A stretch of 64,000 nucleotides of DNA, taken from Clostridiales bacterium. Its GTDB lineage: Bacteria; Bacillota; Clostridia; Oscillospirales; Oscillospiraceae. Location of the stretch: NCBI GenBank assembly GCA_004554585.1, contig SFLH01000008.1, positions 21,373 to 85,372 of the forward strand, in the 5' to 3' direction. Position 1 is the first letter of the stretch, and each line of letters begins with the position of its first letter. The notes under the pieces were generated by a model. It was not told the origin of the DNA and did no database searches. It worked only from the letters and a program-made list of their open reading frames with translations. A program made the position numbers and the translations under genes. Shown here piece by piece: positions 40,655 to 48,118 of this stretch.

Positions 40655-41803
40655 TCAGGCCGCCTTTTCCCGGTCACCCACGTCCAGCGGCTGGATGGTG
40701 GTGGTGCCGTAGCCGCTCAGAGTGGCGTCCACAGTGATGGCCAGGGTGTGGCTGTCGCCAGCCTGGTCGGTGGTTTGGAAGGTAACCTGAAGATCGTTGG
40801 AGGTGAGGCGGCCTTCGTTGTCCACGCCGAACTTGCAGAGCACGGTCTCCAGTTTCATGTCCTGGCCCACATACACACCTATGTCATCGCTGACGTTGTC
40901 GGGGTGTGCAGCGGCAAACTCCTGATAAGTGCTGTAATAGGCGGCGGAACCGTCCGCGCTTACAAAGACGATGCCTTTGCCGCCCTTCTCATTCAGCATG
41001 TCATAATACGTGTCTTCCCAGTTCTCAGCGTTGGACGCATTGACCTTATCGATCAGGTCTGCATAGGTCTTATACCACTGTTCAGAACTGCCTTTGAGGT
41101 AGCCGTCCTTGAACTCCTGGGGCAGGGCCTCACCAGTGGACTGCTCATAGCGGTGCAGGATCAAAGCGCTATAATCCTCAAACTGCACCACACCGTCCAT
41201 ATAGTTGCTCTCTCCTACCCCATAAGCAAACAGGGACAGGCCGGCATTGACCAGAGAGGGGACCTGATTCTTGGCGATCTCCACCTGGTAAAGGGTGGAG
41301 CCATTCTCAGTACCCACTTGGACGAAGTTGTTCTTCAGCTCACCCATGACGGTGTCAGCCGCGATTTCCGTAAAGTTCACCAGACGGTCCATCATCTCGT
41401 CGTCGGTGTCGATCCCCAGCAAATTCTCTGCTGCCGTGTCGCTGTCGTTCAGATTCCCGCTCTGATAATAGACGATATCCTTCGTGTTGAACCAGGTATC
41501 CACCCCGTCCAGTCTTGTGCTGTAGTACTCCGACACGTTGCCCATCCGCCACTCTTTGCTGTGGGTGGCGTTGTTGACGCCGTCCATGGCATACTGGGTT
41601 TCAAGGTTCATCACGGTTTCCCCATCGCAGGTCATCACCATGGTGCACTGGGCGGAAAAGTTGTCCGTCTCCAGCGCCAGGGCTTTCACTGCTTCCTTAT
41701 AGCGGCTGTAGCCGTTGACGCTGCCAAATGCCGCCGTGGCGGACACGGCCAGGATCAGCACCCCGGCCACCAGACAAATGATCAATCGCTTTCGTTTCTT
41801 CAT
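40655..41803 (-). CDS. Secreted or membrane-anchored protein of unknown function
   Basis: The 382-residue protein has an N-terminal signal or anchor (LIICLVAGVLILAVSATAAF) and a large extracytoplasmic acidic domain with repeated patterns of YYSTRLDGVDTWFNTKDIVY and alternating beta segments. I recognise no family. AAGGAGG precedes the ATG. It is first in the operon with the ABC transporter and two-component system, so it may be the sensed or exported component's partner. The hairpin GACCCCGG/CCGGGGTT at about 40588-40620 separates it from the ATPase gene. Confidence 0.7.
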   Translation of the reverse strand: MKKRKRLIICLVAGVLILAVSATAAFGSVNGYSRYKEAVKALALETDNFSAQCTMVMTCDGETVMNLETQYAMDGVNNATHSKEWRMGNVSEYYSTRLDGVDTWFNTKDIVYYQSGNLNDSDTAAENLLGIDTDDEMMDRLVNFTEIAADTVMGELKNNFVQVGTENGSTLYQVEIAKNQVPSLVNAGLSLFAYGVGESNYMDGVVQFEDYSALILHRYEQSTGEALPQEFKDGYLKGSSEQWYKTYADLIDKVNASNAENWEDTYYDMLNEKGGKGIVFVSADGSAAYYSTYQEFAAAHPDNVSDDIGVYVGQDMKLETVLCKFGVDNEGRLTSNDLQVTFQTTDQAGDSHTLAITVDATLSGYGTTTIQPLDVGDREKAA

Positions 41804-41867
41804 CCAAAACGCCTCCTTCGCGGCGGGCCGTTCCTTCGCCCGCCCCTATACGCTTCTTTCGCCTTTT

Positions 41868-41933
41868 ATTATAGGCAAGGACTCTAAAGAAAGAATGGGA
41901 ATTCTCTTAAGTTTTTATTAAATTCCGCCTTCC
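41868..41933 (-). promoter_or_regulatory. Promoter region of the unknown/ABC/two-component operon with AT-rich box A
   Basis: The minus strand has a TATAAT -10 (41868-41873). Upstream, box A (41900-41933, AATTCTCTTAAGTTTTTATT and following AAATTCC) recurs as box B at 42102-42135 with 27 of 34 positions identical. A response-regulator site for autoregulation would suit; the -35 itself is poor, as at activated promoters. Confidence 0.5.
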
Positions 41934-41942
41934 CGGAAAACA

Positions 41943-41978
41943 CCGCGCCCCCGGGGACAGGAGGACCCGGGGGCGCGG
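41943..41978 (-). terminator. GC-rich hairpin upstream of the operon promoter
   Basis: A 13-bp perfect stem (CCGCGCCCCCGGG / CCCGGGGGCGCGG), followed on the minus strand by TGTTTTCC. It can end transcription from degV, whose stop is at 42171. Between 41979 and 42170 there is no gene: only AT-rich DNA with box B. Confidence 0.65.
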
Positions 41979-42101
41979 CCTGCTTGTGCGGATCAAGCGG
42001 GAGAGAGACGTTTTCAGGCACCTGCCCCCTTCCAGAGGAACCGGAGGCAATGAACGTTCCGCTGAAAACAGTATATCCAAACAAATTTAAAAAAGCATCA
42101 A

Positions 42102-42135
42102 AATTTCCTTAAGTTTTCATGAAATTCCCCTTGCC
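42102..42135. repeat. AT-rich box B (imperfect direct repeat of 41900)
   Basis: CCTTAAGTTTTCATGAAATT repeats the sequence of box A, 202 bp away, in a GC-rich genome. Shared core: CTTAAGTTTT.AT.AAATTCC. Possible regulator binding site; alternatively a duplicated piece of intergenic DNA. Confidence 0.5.
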
Positions 42136-42170
42136 TTGCACCATGCATCGCCAGACTAGGGAAGGGGGGC

Positions 42171-43022
42171 TCACCATTCCTTGGCACAGGCCACGCCCAG
42201 GGCGCCCTCTCCGGTGTGGCAGCAGATGCTCAGGGGCAGGGAGATCAGCCCCACCCGGTGGTGGGGGAAGGCCGCCTGCACCTCCCGCTGCCAATGCTCG
42301 CCCAAGGCCGGGTCCCCGCCGGAATAGCCGGAGAACACCGCCATTTTCATCCCGGCAAAGCGGGTGGTCAGATCATGGCTCAGGGCGCTGATGAGGGTCT
42401 TTTTCGCCTGGAACATGCCCCGGACCTTTTTATAGGCATCCAGCTTGCCCCCCTGGATCTGCAGCACGGGCTTAATGTGCAGCACCGCCGCCATGGCCGC
42501 CCCGGCAGCGGTCACCCGGCCGCTCTTTTTCAAATACTCCAAAGTGTTGACCGCGATGTAGATGCTGGAGGCGTGCTTCTCGCTCTCTAAAATCTCGCGC
42601 ACTTCCTCAGCACTTCTGCCCTGCTCCAGCAGGACCTTGGCGTTGCGAATGGACTGGGCCAGGGTCGCAGAGATCCGGTGATCGTCCACCACCACCACCC
42701 GGCCGTGGTACTCCTGGGCCAGAGCCTTGGCCGTGTGGCAGGAGCCGCTCAGGCCGGAGGTCATGGGAAAGTGCAGGATGTCATCGTGGGTTTGAAGCAA
42801 CCGCTCCCACAGAGAGGTGATCTCCTCCGGCGCCGGCTGGGAGGTGCTCACAGCCGCTCCAGCGCTCATCCTTTGAAAAAACGCTTCAGGGGTGCAGTCT
42901 TTTCCCTCAAAATAGGTCTTTCCGTCAATGAAAAAGGGCATGGAAATCAGATAGATTCCCATTTCCTGGGCCTCTTGAACGGAAATGCTGCTGTTGGTAT
43001 CTGTGACAATGGCAGTTTTCAA
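42171..43022 (-). CDS. DegV family fatty-acid-binding protein, TTG start
   Basis: The 283-residue protein shows KTAIVTDTNSSISVQEAQEM, AAVSTSQPAPEEITSLWE, FPMTSGLSGSCHTAKA and VNTLEYLKKSGRVTAAGAAM, the DegV/FakB pattern. It starts at TTG 43022 with AAGGGG upstream. It is a different subgroup from the DegV protein at 35105, so each may prefer a different fatty acid. Confidence 0.9.
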   Translation of the reverse strand: MKTAIVTDTNSSISVQEAQEMGIYLISMPFFIDGKTYFEGKDCTPEAFFQRMSAGAAVSTSQPAPEEITSLWERLLQTHDDILHFPMTSGLSGSCHTAKALAQEYHGRVVVVDDHRISATLAQSIRNAKVLLEQGRSAEEVREILESEKHASSIYIAVNTLEYLKKSGRVTAAGAAMAAVLHIKPVLQIQGGKLDAYKKVRGMFQAKKTLISALSHDLTTRFAGMKMAVFSGYSGGDPALGEHWQREVQAAFPHHRVGLISLPLSICCHTGEGALGVACAKEW

Positions 43023-43119
43023 AGCGATTTCCCCTTAACCGTTGGATTCGTTTCTTGTTTTCATGATATCATATCTTCCTATTCTTGGCAAGGCGGCATT
43101 CTCCCCAGGCAGGGAGAAA

Positions 43120-43350
43120 TCACCGCCCCTTGCCGGTAGGAGCCCTGGGATCGTCGGTGCGGCCCAGGATATAGTCCGTGGACGTCTCATACAGATCGGC
43201 CAAGGCAATCAAGATGTCGCTGGGGATGTCCCGGTACCCCTGCTCATACCGGAAATATTGGGTCTGGGTCATGCGCAGTTTGGCGGCCAGCTGCCGCTGG
43301 GTCAGGTCATGATCCTCCCGCAGGTCGCGGATGCGTTTGTAGTACCCCAT
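43120..43350 (-). CDS. XRE-family transcriptional regulator
   Basis: The 76-residue protein is a single lambda-repressor-type HTH: IRDLREDHDLTQRQLAAKLR, MTQTQYFRYEQGYRDIPSDI, LIALADLYETSTDYILGR. ATG 43350 has GGAGG 5 bases upstream; ATG 43362 does not. Its promoter region carries two identical GATATCC-ATTT-GGATATC operators and faces the gene at 43464, with a third related site before the SPFH operon. It most likely represses itself and both neighbours. Confidence 0.9.
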   Translation of the reverse strand: MGYYKRIRDLREDHDLTQRQLAAKLRMTQTQYFRYEQGYRDIPSDILIALADLYETSTDYILGRTDDPRAPTGKGR

Positions 43351-43363
43351 AGTCCCCTCCATT

Positions 43364-43436
43364 GATATCCATTTGGATATCTTGACAGTATTCCTCCCAG
43401 AAGGTATACTGCCTGTGTGATATCCATTTGGATATC
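43364..43436 (+). promoter_or_regulatory. Promoter flanked by two identical 18-bp operators
   Basis: GATATCC-ATTT-GGATATC occurs at 43364-43381 and 43419-43436, identical, centres 55 bp apart. Between them TTGACA (43382-43387), 17 bp, TATACT (43405-43410) forms a near-perfect plus-strand promoter. Operator 1 abuts the -35 and also lies in the leader of the divergent XRE gene; operator 2 covers the region just after the start site. Confidence 0.85.
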
Positions 43437-43463
43437 AAATATTATGTAGAAAGGAGTTCCCCC

Positions 43464-43694
43464 ATGCCCCCGGCCAAACTTCCCCCCGGACTCTGGGCGG
43501 CTGTCTGGGCCGCCCTGGTTCCCGGCATTGTCCACTGCCTTCCCCTGCCCCACTCCACGCCCCTGCTGTGCCTGCTGTCCCAGGCAGCGATCTTTGCCTG
43601 GATTCCGTCGGGGATCCTCCTGGTGCTCTCCCTGTTCTTCACCGCCGCCCTCTTCCTGGTCACACCCCGGGGGGATTTGGGTAAGGCCCCTTGA
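43464..43694 (+). CDS. Small two-helix membrane protein
   Basis: The 76-residue protein has two hydrophobic segments (LWAAVWAALVPGIVHCLPLP, IFAWIPSGILLVLSLFFTAA). AAAGGAG lies 6 bases before the ATG. No family is recognised. Its promoter lies between two XRE operators, and a second promoter with a third operator follows immediately, so it is the first gene of the XRE-controlled region. Confidence 0.6.
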   Translation: MPPAKLPPGLWAAVWAALVPGIVHCLPLPHSTPLLCLLSQAAIFAWIPSGILLVLSLFFTAALFLVTPRGDLGKAP

Positions 43695-43728
43695 CACGGG
43701 AGGATCTATGTGATATGATTTTGATATC
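43691..43728 (+). promoter_or_regulatory. Second XRE-controlled promoter, before the SPFH operon
   Basis: TTGACA (43691-43696), 17 bp, TATGAT (43714-43719). A degenerate operator GATATG-ATTTT-GATATC (43712-43728) overlies the -10, as expected for repression. Confidence 0.75.
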
Positions 43729-43750
43729 AAATAGATCGGAGGTGCTTTGG

Positions 43751-44764
43751 ATGAAGGAAATTCTCCTGACCAACAAAAAGCACGGCATGGCCGTCCTGCT
43801 GCTGACCATCCTGCTCTACATCATCGCCGTGGTGGGGCTGATCTTTTCCGCCACGGAGGAGGTCATCCCTGGGATGGTGGTATGCATCGTTTACCTGTCC
43901 CTGGGCTGGCTGGTCCTGCCGGGACTAAAGGTGCTGGGGCCCCAGGAGGCACTGGTCCTCACCCTCTTCGGCAACTACATCGGCACCCTGAAGGGAGAGG
44001 GCTTCTACTTCGTCAACCCCTTCTGCGTGGCCGTCAACCCCGCCGCCAAGACCCAGCTCAACCAGAGCGGGGACGTGGACAACGGCAAGAACTCCACCAA
44101 GGTCCTGGCCGCCCTGGGAGGCGGGCAGAACCTGAACAAAGAGGTAATCTCGAAAAAGATCTCCCTGAAGATCATGACCCTGAGCAACACCAAGCAGAAG
44201 ATCAACGACTGCCTGGGCAACCCCGTGGAGATCGGCATCGCCGTGACCTGGCGGGTGGTGGACACGGGAAAGGCCGTCTTTGATGTGGACAACTACAAGG
44301 AGTTCCTCTCCCTGCAGTGCGACAGCGCCTTGCGCAACATCGTCCGTCTGTACCCCTACGACGTAGCCCAGGGGGTGGACACCACCGGCGACGGCCACCC
44401 CGACGAGGGAAGCCTGCGGGGTTCCAGCGACGTGGTCGCCGCCCGCATCCGCCAGGAGATCCAGTCCAAGGTGTCGGAGGCCGGCCTGGAGATTCTCGAG
44501 GCCCGGATCACACACCTGGCCTATGCCTCGGAGATCGCCGCAGCCATGCTCCAGCGCCAGCAGGCCTCCGCCATCATCGACGCCCGGAAGATGATCGTGG
44601 AAGGGGCCGTGGGCACCGTGGAGATGGCCCTGGAACGGCTGAACCAGAGCGGCATGGTGGAACTGGACGAGGAGCGCAAGGCAGCCATGGTCTCTAACCT
44701 GCTGGTGGTCCTGTGCGGCAACCACGAGGCCCAGCCCGTGGTGAATACCGGCAGCCTGTACTAA
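43751..44764 (+). CDS. SPFH/Band-7 domain membrane protein
   Basis: The 337-residue protein has two N-terminal hydrophobic segments (MAVLLLTILLYIIAVVGLIF, MVVCIVYLSLGWLVLPGL), then an SPFH domain (LGPQEALVLTLFGNYIGTLK, GEGFYFVNPF, IGIAVTWRVVDTGKAVFDVD) and a helical region with EARITHLAYASEIAAAMLQR. SPFH proteins form large membrane-bound rings that organise lipids or proteases. GGAGGTG lies 7 bases before ATG 43751. The ribbon-helix-helix, membrane and YbjQ genes follow closely in one operon. Confidence 0.9.
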   Translation: MKEILLTNKKHGMAVLLLTILLYIIAVVGLIFSATEEVIPGMVVCIVYLSLGWLVLPGLKVLGPQEALVLTLFGNYIGTLKGEGFYFVNPFCVAVNPAAKTQLNQSGDVDNGKNSTKVLAALGGGQNLNKEVISKKISLKIMTLSNTKQKINDCLGNPVEIGIAVTWRVVDTGKAVFDVDNYKEFLSLQCDSALRNIVRLYPYDVAQGVDTTGDGHPDEGSLRGSSDVVAARIRQEIQSKVSEAGLEILEARITHLAYASEIAAAMLQRQQASAIIDARKMIVEGAVGTVEMALERLNQSGMVELDEERKAAMVSNLLVVLCGNHEAQPVVNTGSLY

Positions 44765-44777
44765 CAGGGAGGCGCCT

Positions 44778-44990
44778 ATGGCTGAGAGCAAGAAGGATGC
44801 CAAAAAGCAGATCCCCCTCCGGCTTTCCGCCAAACTCTACGCTGCCATCGCCGCCTGGGCGGAGGACGACTTCCGCTCAGTGAACGGGCAGATCGAATAC
44901 CTGCTCACCGAGTGCGTCCGTCAGCGGAAAAAGAACGGCAAGTACGTCTCCGACGAGATCGACGTGCCGCCGGAGCTGGACATCGAGTGA
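44778..44990 (+). CDS. Arc-like ribbon-helix-helix protein
   Basis: The 70-residue protein reads KKQIPLRLSAKLYAAIAAWA, then EDDFRSVNGQIEYLLTECVR, a ribbon-helix-helix fold of the Arc/MetJ type with a basic N-terminal arm. Small RHH genes are commonly found next to SPFH genes in clostridia. It may bind operon DNA, but the residues just before the strand are not typical enough to be sure. GGGAGG precedes the ATG, 13 bases after the SPFH gene. Confidence 0.8.
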   Translation: MAESKKDAKKQIPLRLSAKLYAAIAAWAEDDFRSVNGQIEYLLTECVRQRKKNGKYVSDEIDVPPELDIE

Positions 44991-45009
44991 GGGGAAAGGA
45001 GGGGGCGGC

Positions 45010-45246
45010 ATGAACGTCCATGGAAAGAAAAAGGCCGGGGTGTGGCTGTCGGTGATCGCCGTACTCATTCCCCTGGCCCTCCAAGCCGCCAGCGTCTTTT
45101 GGATGTGGCGTGTGTTGGGGGTGACCCCTCTGTTTGTGGGGCTGTCCCTTGTGCTGCTGGCCGCCGCCGTGCTGGTGATTGCTGCGGCCCTGGTGAGAAT
45201 TCGCGAAATCAATGGAGGAGAAGAAGATGATCTTAGTCAATACTGA
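45010..45246 (+). CDS. Small two-helix membrane protein of the SPFH operon
   Basis: The 78-residue protein has two hydrophobic segments (VWLSVIAVLIPLALQAASVF, LFVGLSLVLLAAAVLVIAAA) and a short acidic tail. AAGGAGGG precedes the ATG. Its last 20 bases overlap the YbjQ gene and contain that gene's ribosome site, so translation is coupled. Confidence 0.7.
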   Translation: MNVHGKKKAGVWLSVIAVLIPLALQAASVFWMWRVLGVTPLFVGLSLVLLAAAVLVIAAALVRIREINGGEEDDLSQY

Positions 45247-45538
45247 TTACATTACCGGAAAAGAGCTGGAGATGCTGGGTCTGGTCAAGGGCAGCACCAT
45301 CCAGTCCAAGAACATCGGCCGGGACATCACCCAGGGCTTTAAGACCCTGGTGGGCGGGGAGCTGGGCGCTTACACCGACATGATGAACCAGGCCCGAGCC
45401 CTGGCCACCAAGCGCATGGCCGAAGAGGCGGAGTCTCTGGGTGCCGACGCCGTGGTGAACATCCGCTACGCCTCCTCCGCAGTGATGCAGGGGGCCGCCG
45501 AGGTAATGGCCTACGGCACGGCAGTGAAATTCAAATAA
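45227..45538 (+). CDS. YbjQ/UPF0145 family protein
   Basis: The 103-residue protein (from ATG 45227) reads ILVNTDYITGKELEMLGLVK, then GSTIQSKNIGRDITQGFKTL and ESLGADAVVNIRYASSAVMQ, the pattern of the YbjQ family, which forms pentameric rings of unknown function. GGAGG lies 8 bases before this ATG; the earlier ATG 45212 overlaps the ribosome site. It is the last gene of the SPFH operon. Confidence 0.88.
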   Translation: MILVNTDYITGKELEMLGLVKGSTIQSKNIGRDITQGFKTLVGGELGAYTDMMNQARALATKRMAEEAESLGADAVVNIRYASSAVMQGAAEVMAYGTAVKFK

Positions 45539-45713
45539 GGCACTTCCGCCCTAACCGCACTGTGCCGGTCAGGGCGGTTTTTGCCGTGGGCGGCGCTCCG
45601 AATACACAGGAATTTGCCATAAATTTTACCAAAGGCGGATGGAAGCCGCCGTCCCCGTCTTTTACAATGAAGACAGCAAGCACTTCTTGTGTTGGAAAGG
45701 CAGGGACCTCCCC

Positions 45714-47084
45714 ATGGAAAAGACCTATGTATTGGACACCAGCGTTTTGCTTCAGACCCCCTCCGCATTGGAGGTGTTCGAGGAAAACCAAGTTGTTCTG
45801 CCCTTGGTGGTGCTGGAAGAACTGGACGGGCTGAAAGGCGCCGACGGAGAGCAGGGAGCCAACGCGCGACAGGCCATCCGCCGCTTGGAAGAACTGCGCA
45901 TGCAGGGGGATCTTCTCACAGGCGTTCCTTTGCCTGGCGGCGGACGGCTGCGGGTGGAGACCAATTGCGTGGATATCTCCCTTCCCAACGGGCTGCCAGG
46001 AAGCCCCAATCACCGCCGGATTCTTCAGGTCTGCCAGGCCATCCGGCAGGCCCAAGGGCAGGTCACCTTGGTGACCAAAAACATTCTGCTGCGCATCAAG
46101 GCCCAGATGCTGGGTCTTGCCGCTGAGGATTTTACCTCTGAGCAAGTGCCGGTGAGCCAAGAGCAGTACACCGGCCGGTGTGCGGTCTTTGTCGCCGAAA
46201 AACACTTTGAGCACTTTCCCAAAAAGAGCATTGCCCCGACAGATGTGTATCAGGTGGACGAGAACGGCTGTGTGCAGCCGGTGGACCTGGTGTGCAACCA
46301 ATTCGTCCTCCTTCGGGCCGACCAGTCCAACCGCAAGACGCAGCTGGGCCGCTTTGACGGAAAGAAAATCGTCCCCCTGTCTTACCGAAAGAAAAAGCCC
46401 TATGGCATTTCCCCCCGGAACGTCGGCCAATACTTTCTGCAAGAGGCCCTGATGGCCAGCCCCCAGGAAGCCCCCCTGGTGATCGTCAAAGGCATGGCGG
46501 GCACTGCCAAAACCTTCTATTCCCTGGCCGTGGGCCTGCACGCTATGCTGGAACAGGAGGAGTCCCCCTACCGCCGGATCCTCATCAGCCGCCCCAACGT
46601 CCATTTTGACGACGACATCGGCTTTCTGCCCGGAGCGGAGGAGGAGAAAATCGCCCCTCTCCTGCGCCCCGCCATCGACAACTTGGAGCTGCTGGTGGAC
46701 CAAAACGAGGACGAGCGTTTTGCCGACGAGAGAAGTCTCTCCGGAAAGGTAGAGGAACTCTTTGACCGAGACATCATCAGCGCCCAGGCCCTGAACTTTA
46801 TCCGGGGACGTTCTGTGACCAAAACCTACCTGATCATTGACGAGGCCCAGAACCTCACCCCCAAGCAGGCGAAAGGGATCATCACCCGGGCAGGCATCGG
46901 CACTAAGATCATCCTGCTGGGCGACCCCAACCAGATCGACAACCCCCTGTTGGACGAGCGCACCAACGGTCTGAGCTACGCTGCCGAACACATGAAGGGC
47001 AGCCCCCTCTGCTACCAACTCACCCTGTCGGCCCAGGAGTGCGAACGCTCCGCCCTGGCCACAGATGCCGTGCAGAGAATGTGA
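45714..47084 (+). CDS. PIN-PhoH fusion ATPase (YlaK/PhoH2 type)
   Basis: The 456-residue protein fuses an N-terminal PIN ribonuclease domain (TYVLDTSVLLQTPSALEVFE, LPLVVLEELDG, VTLVTKNILLRIKA with its acidic residues) to a C-terminal PhoH ATPase (LVIVKGMAGTAKTFYSLAVG, LIIDEAQNLTPKQAKGIITR, KIILLGDPNQIDNPLLDERT). Such fusions unwind and cleave RNA. The Walker A reads GMAGTAKT, with Ala where PhoH proteins normally have Gly before the Lys. ATG 45714 is a likely start; the frame is open to 45639 without a better ribosome site. Confidence 0.9.
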   Translation: MEKTYVLDTSVLLQTPSALEVFEENQVVLPLVVLEELDGLKGADGEQGANARQAIRRLEELRMQGDLLTGVPLPGGGRLRVETNCVDISLPNGLPGSPNHRRILQVCQAIRQAQGQVTLVTKNILLRIKAQMLGLAAEDFTSEQVPVSQEQYTGRCAVFVAEKHFEHFPKKSIAPTDVYQVDENGCVQPVDLVCNQFVLLRADQSNRKTQLGRFDGKKIVPLSYRKKKPYGISPRNVGQYFLQEALMASPQEAPLVIVKGMAGTAKTFYSLAVGLHAMLEQEESPYRRILISRPNVHFDDDIGFLPGAEEEKIAPLLRPAIDNLELLVDQNEDERFADERSLSGKVEELFDRDIISAQALNFIRGRSVTKTYLIIDEAQNLTPKQAKGIITRAGIGTKIILLGDPNQIDNPLLDERTNGLSYAAEHMKGSPLCYQLTLSAQECERSALATDAVQRM

Positions 47085-47100
47085 CCCCGCGCTTTTTTCA

Positions 47101-47137
47101 GACAGCCCGCCGGAAGGCCTTCTTCCGGCGGGCTGTC
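47101..47137. terminator. Bidirectional terminator between the PhoH and spoVAC genes
   Basis: A 16-bp perfect stem (GACAGCCCGCCGGAAG and complement) with loop GCCTT, followed by TGTTT. It serves both convergent genes. Confidence 0.8.
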
Positions 47138-47140
47138 TGT

Positions 47141-47593
47141 TTACAGCAGGCCAACAAGCCACAGGATCAGGCCGTAGACCACACTGGCGGCAATGCCGTA
47201 GACCAGCACAGGGCCTGCCACGGTGAAGAGCTTGGCGCCGGTGCCAGTGACCAGGCCCTCCTGCTTAAACTCCATGGCCGGGGCAGTCACGGCGTTGGCA
47301 AAGCCAGTGATGGGCACCAAGGTCCCCGCCCCGGCGTGCTTGGCGATGCGGTCAAAGATGCCGATCCCCGTCAGCAGGGCGGCCAGAAAGATCAGGGTGA
47401 TGGACACGGCCATCCGCGCCATCTCCTGGTCCAGTCCCAGGTGCTGGTAGAGGTCCATCAGCCCCTGGCCCAGGACGCAGATCAGCCCTCCCACTGCAAA
47501 GGCCCAAACCATGTTTTTCCCCACCGGGGAGGGTTTGGCTTTGCTTTGGACGTAGGCGTTGTATTCCTCTGACGTGAGCTTGTCCAAATCCAT
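47141..47593 (-). CDS. spoVAC: SpoVAC-like stage V sporulation membrane protein
   Basis: The 150-residue protein has about four transmembrane helices and the SpoVAC motifs WAFAVGGLICVLGQGLMDLY and LVPITGFANAVTAPAMEFKQ, then GTGAKLFTVAGPVLVYG. SpoVA proteins form the channel that moves dipicolinic acid into and out of the spore. AGGTGAT precedes the ATG. Its usual partners spoVAD and spoVAE are not adjacent. Upstream the minus strand has GTATA-17-CATACT, a plausible sigma-G promoter (inference). Confidence 0.88.
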   Translation of the reverse strand: MDLDKLTSEEYNAYVQSKAKPSPVGKNMVWAFAVGGLICVLGQGLMDLYQHLGLDQEMARMAVSITLIFLAALLTGIGIFDRIAKHAGAGTLVPITGFANAVTAPAMEFKQEGLVTGTGAKLFTVAGPVLVYGIAASVVYGLILWLVGLL

Positions 47594-47694
47594 GCGCGTA
47601 TCACCTCTTCCTCAGTATGTCCCCGGCCCGAAAAAGTATACCACCGTTCCCGGCGGAGTTTTCCCGGAACCCGGAGAAAAAAGGGAGAAACCCC

Positions 47695-47722
47695 TTGACA
47701 AAAGGACCTTTTTCGGTATAAT
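47695..47722 (+). promoter_or_regulatory. Sigma-A promoter of rpsF-ssb-rpsR
   Basis: TTGACA (47695-47700), 16 bp, TATAAT (47717-47722): a consensus ribosomal-protein promoter. Confidence 0.88.
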
Positions 47723-47749
47723 AGTATAGCCTGTCTATTTTGTGCAGGC

Positions 47750-47785
47750 ATATCCTTGCCGGCAGCGAGGACTGCCGGCCAAATG
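47750..47785 (+). promoter_or_regulatory. rpsF leader hairpin, possible S6:S18 autoregulatory site
   Basis: In the leader, GCCGGCAG (47758-47765) pairs with CTGCCGGC (47772-47779), loop CGAGGA. Leaders of rpsF in many bacteria carry an RNA bound by the S6:S18 complex. The location and CCG-containing stem fit, but I cannot confirm the full consensus by eye. Confidence 0.4.
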
Positions 47786-47807
47786 TCCATAAGGAGGTGC
47801 AACGAAC

Positions 47808-48104
47808 ATGGCAAAGGTTAACGCAAACTACGAAGTGGTCTACATCATGGATCCCGCCCTGGGCGAGGAGGCCATTGCCGCGATGATCGAGAAGTTCAAG
47901 GCTCTGGTGGAGACCCAGGGTACCGTGAGCGCCATCGACGACTGGGGCAAGCGCCGTCTGGCCTATCCCATCAACGACCTGAACGAGGGTCACTACGTCC
48001 TGATGACCTTCACCGCCGCTCCCGAGCTCCCCGCCGAGCTGGACCGCGTGCTGAAGATCACCGAAGGCATCATGCGCTCCATGATCATCTGCAAGGACGA
48101 GTAA
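47808..48104 (+). CDS. rpsF: Small-subunit ribosomal protein bS6
   Basis: The 98-residue protein reads NANYEVVYIMDPALGEEAIA, then GTVSAIDDWGKRRLAYPIND and GHYVLMTFTA, which is S6. It binds 16S rRNA with S18. AAGGAGG precedes the ATG. It is first in the conserved rpsF-ssb-rpsR operon. Confidence 0.97.
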   Translation: MAKVNANYEVVYIMDPALGEEAIAAMIEKFKALVETQGTVSAIDDWGKRRLAYPINDLNEGHYVLMTFTAAPELPAELDRVLKITEGIMRSMIICKDE

Positions 48105-48118
48105 GGGGGGGACCCGAC

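Noticed and set aside
41884..42084. 66-codon minus-strand ORF in the AT-rich intergenic region
   Set aside because: No ribosome site, runs through the GC-rich terminator and has no domain; more likely untranslated.
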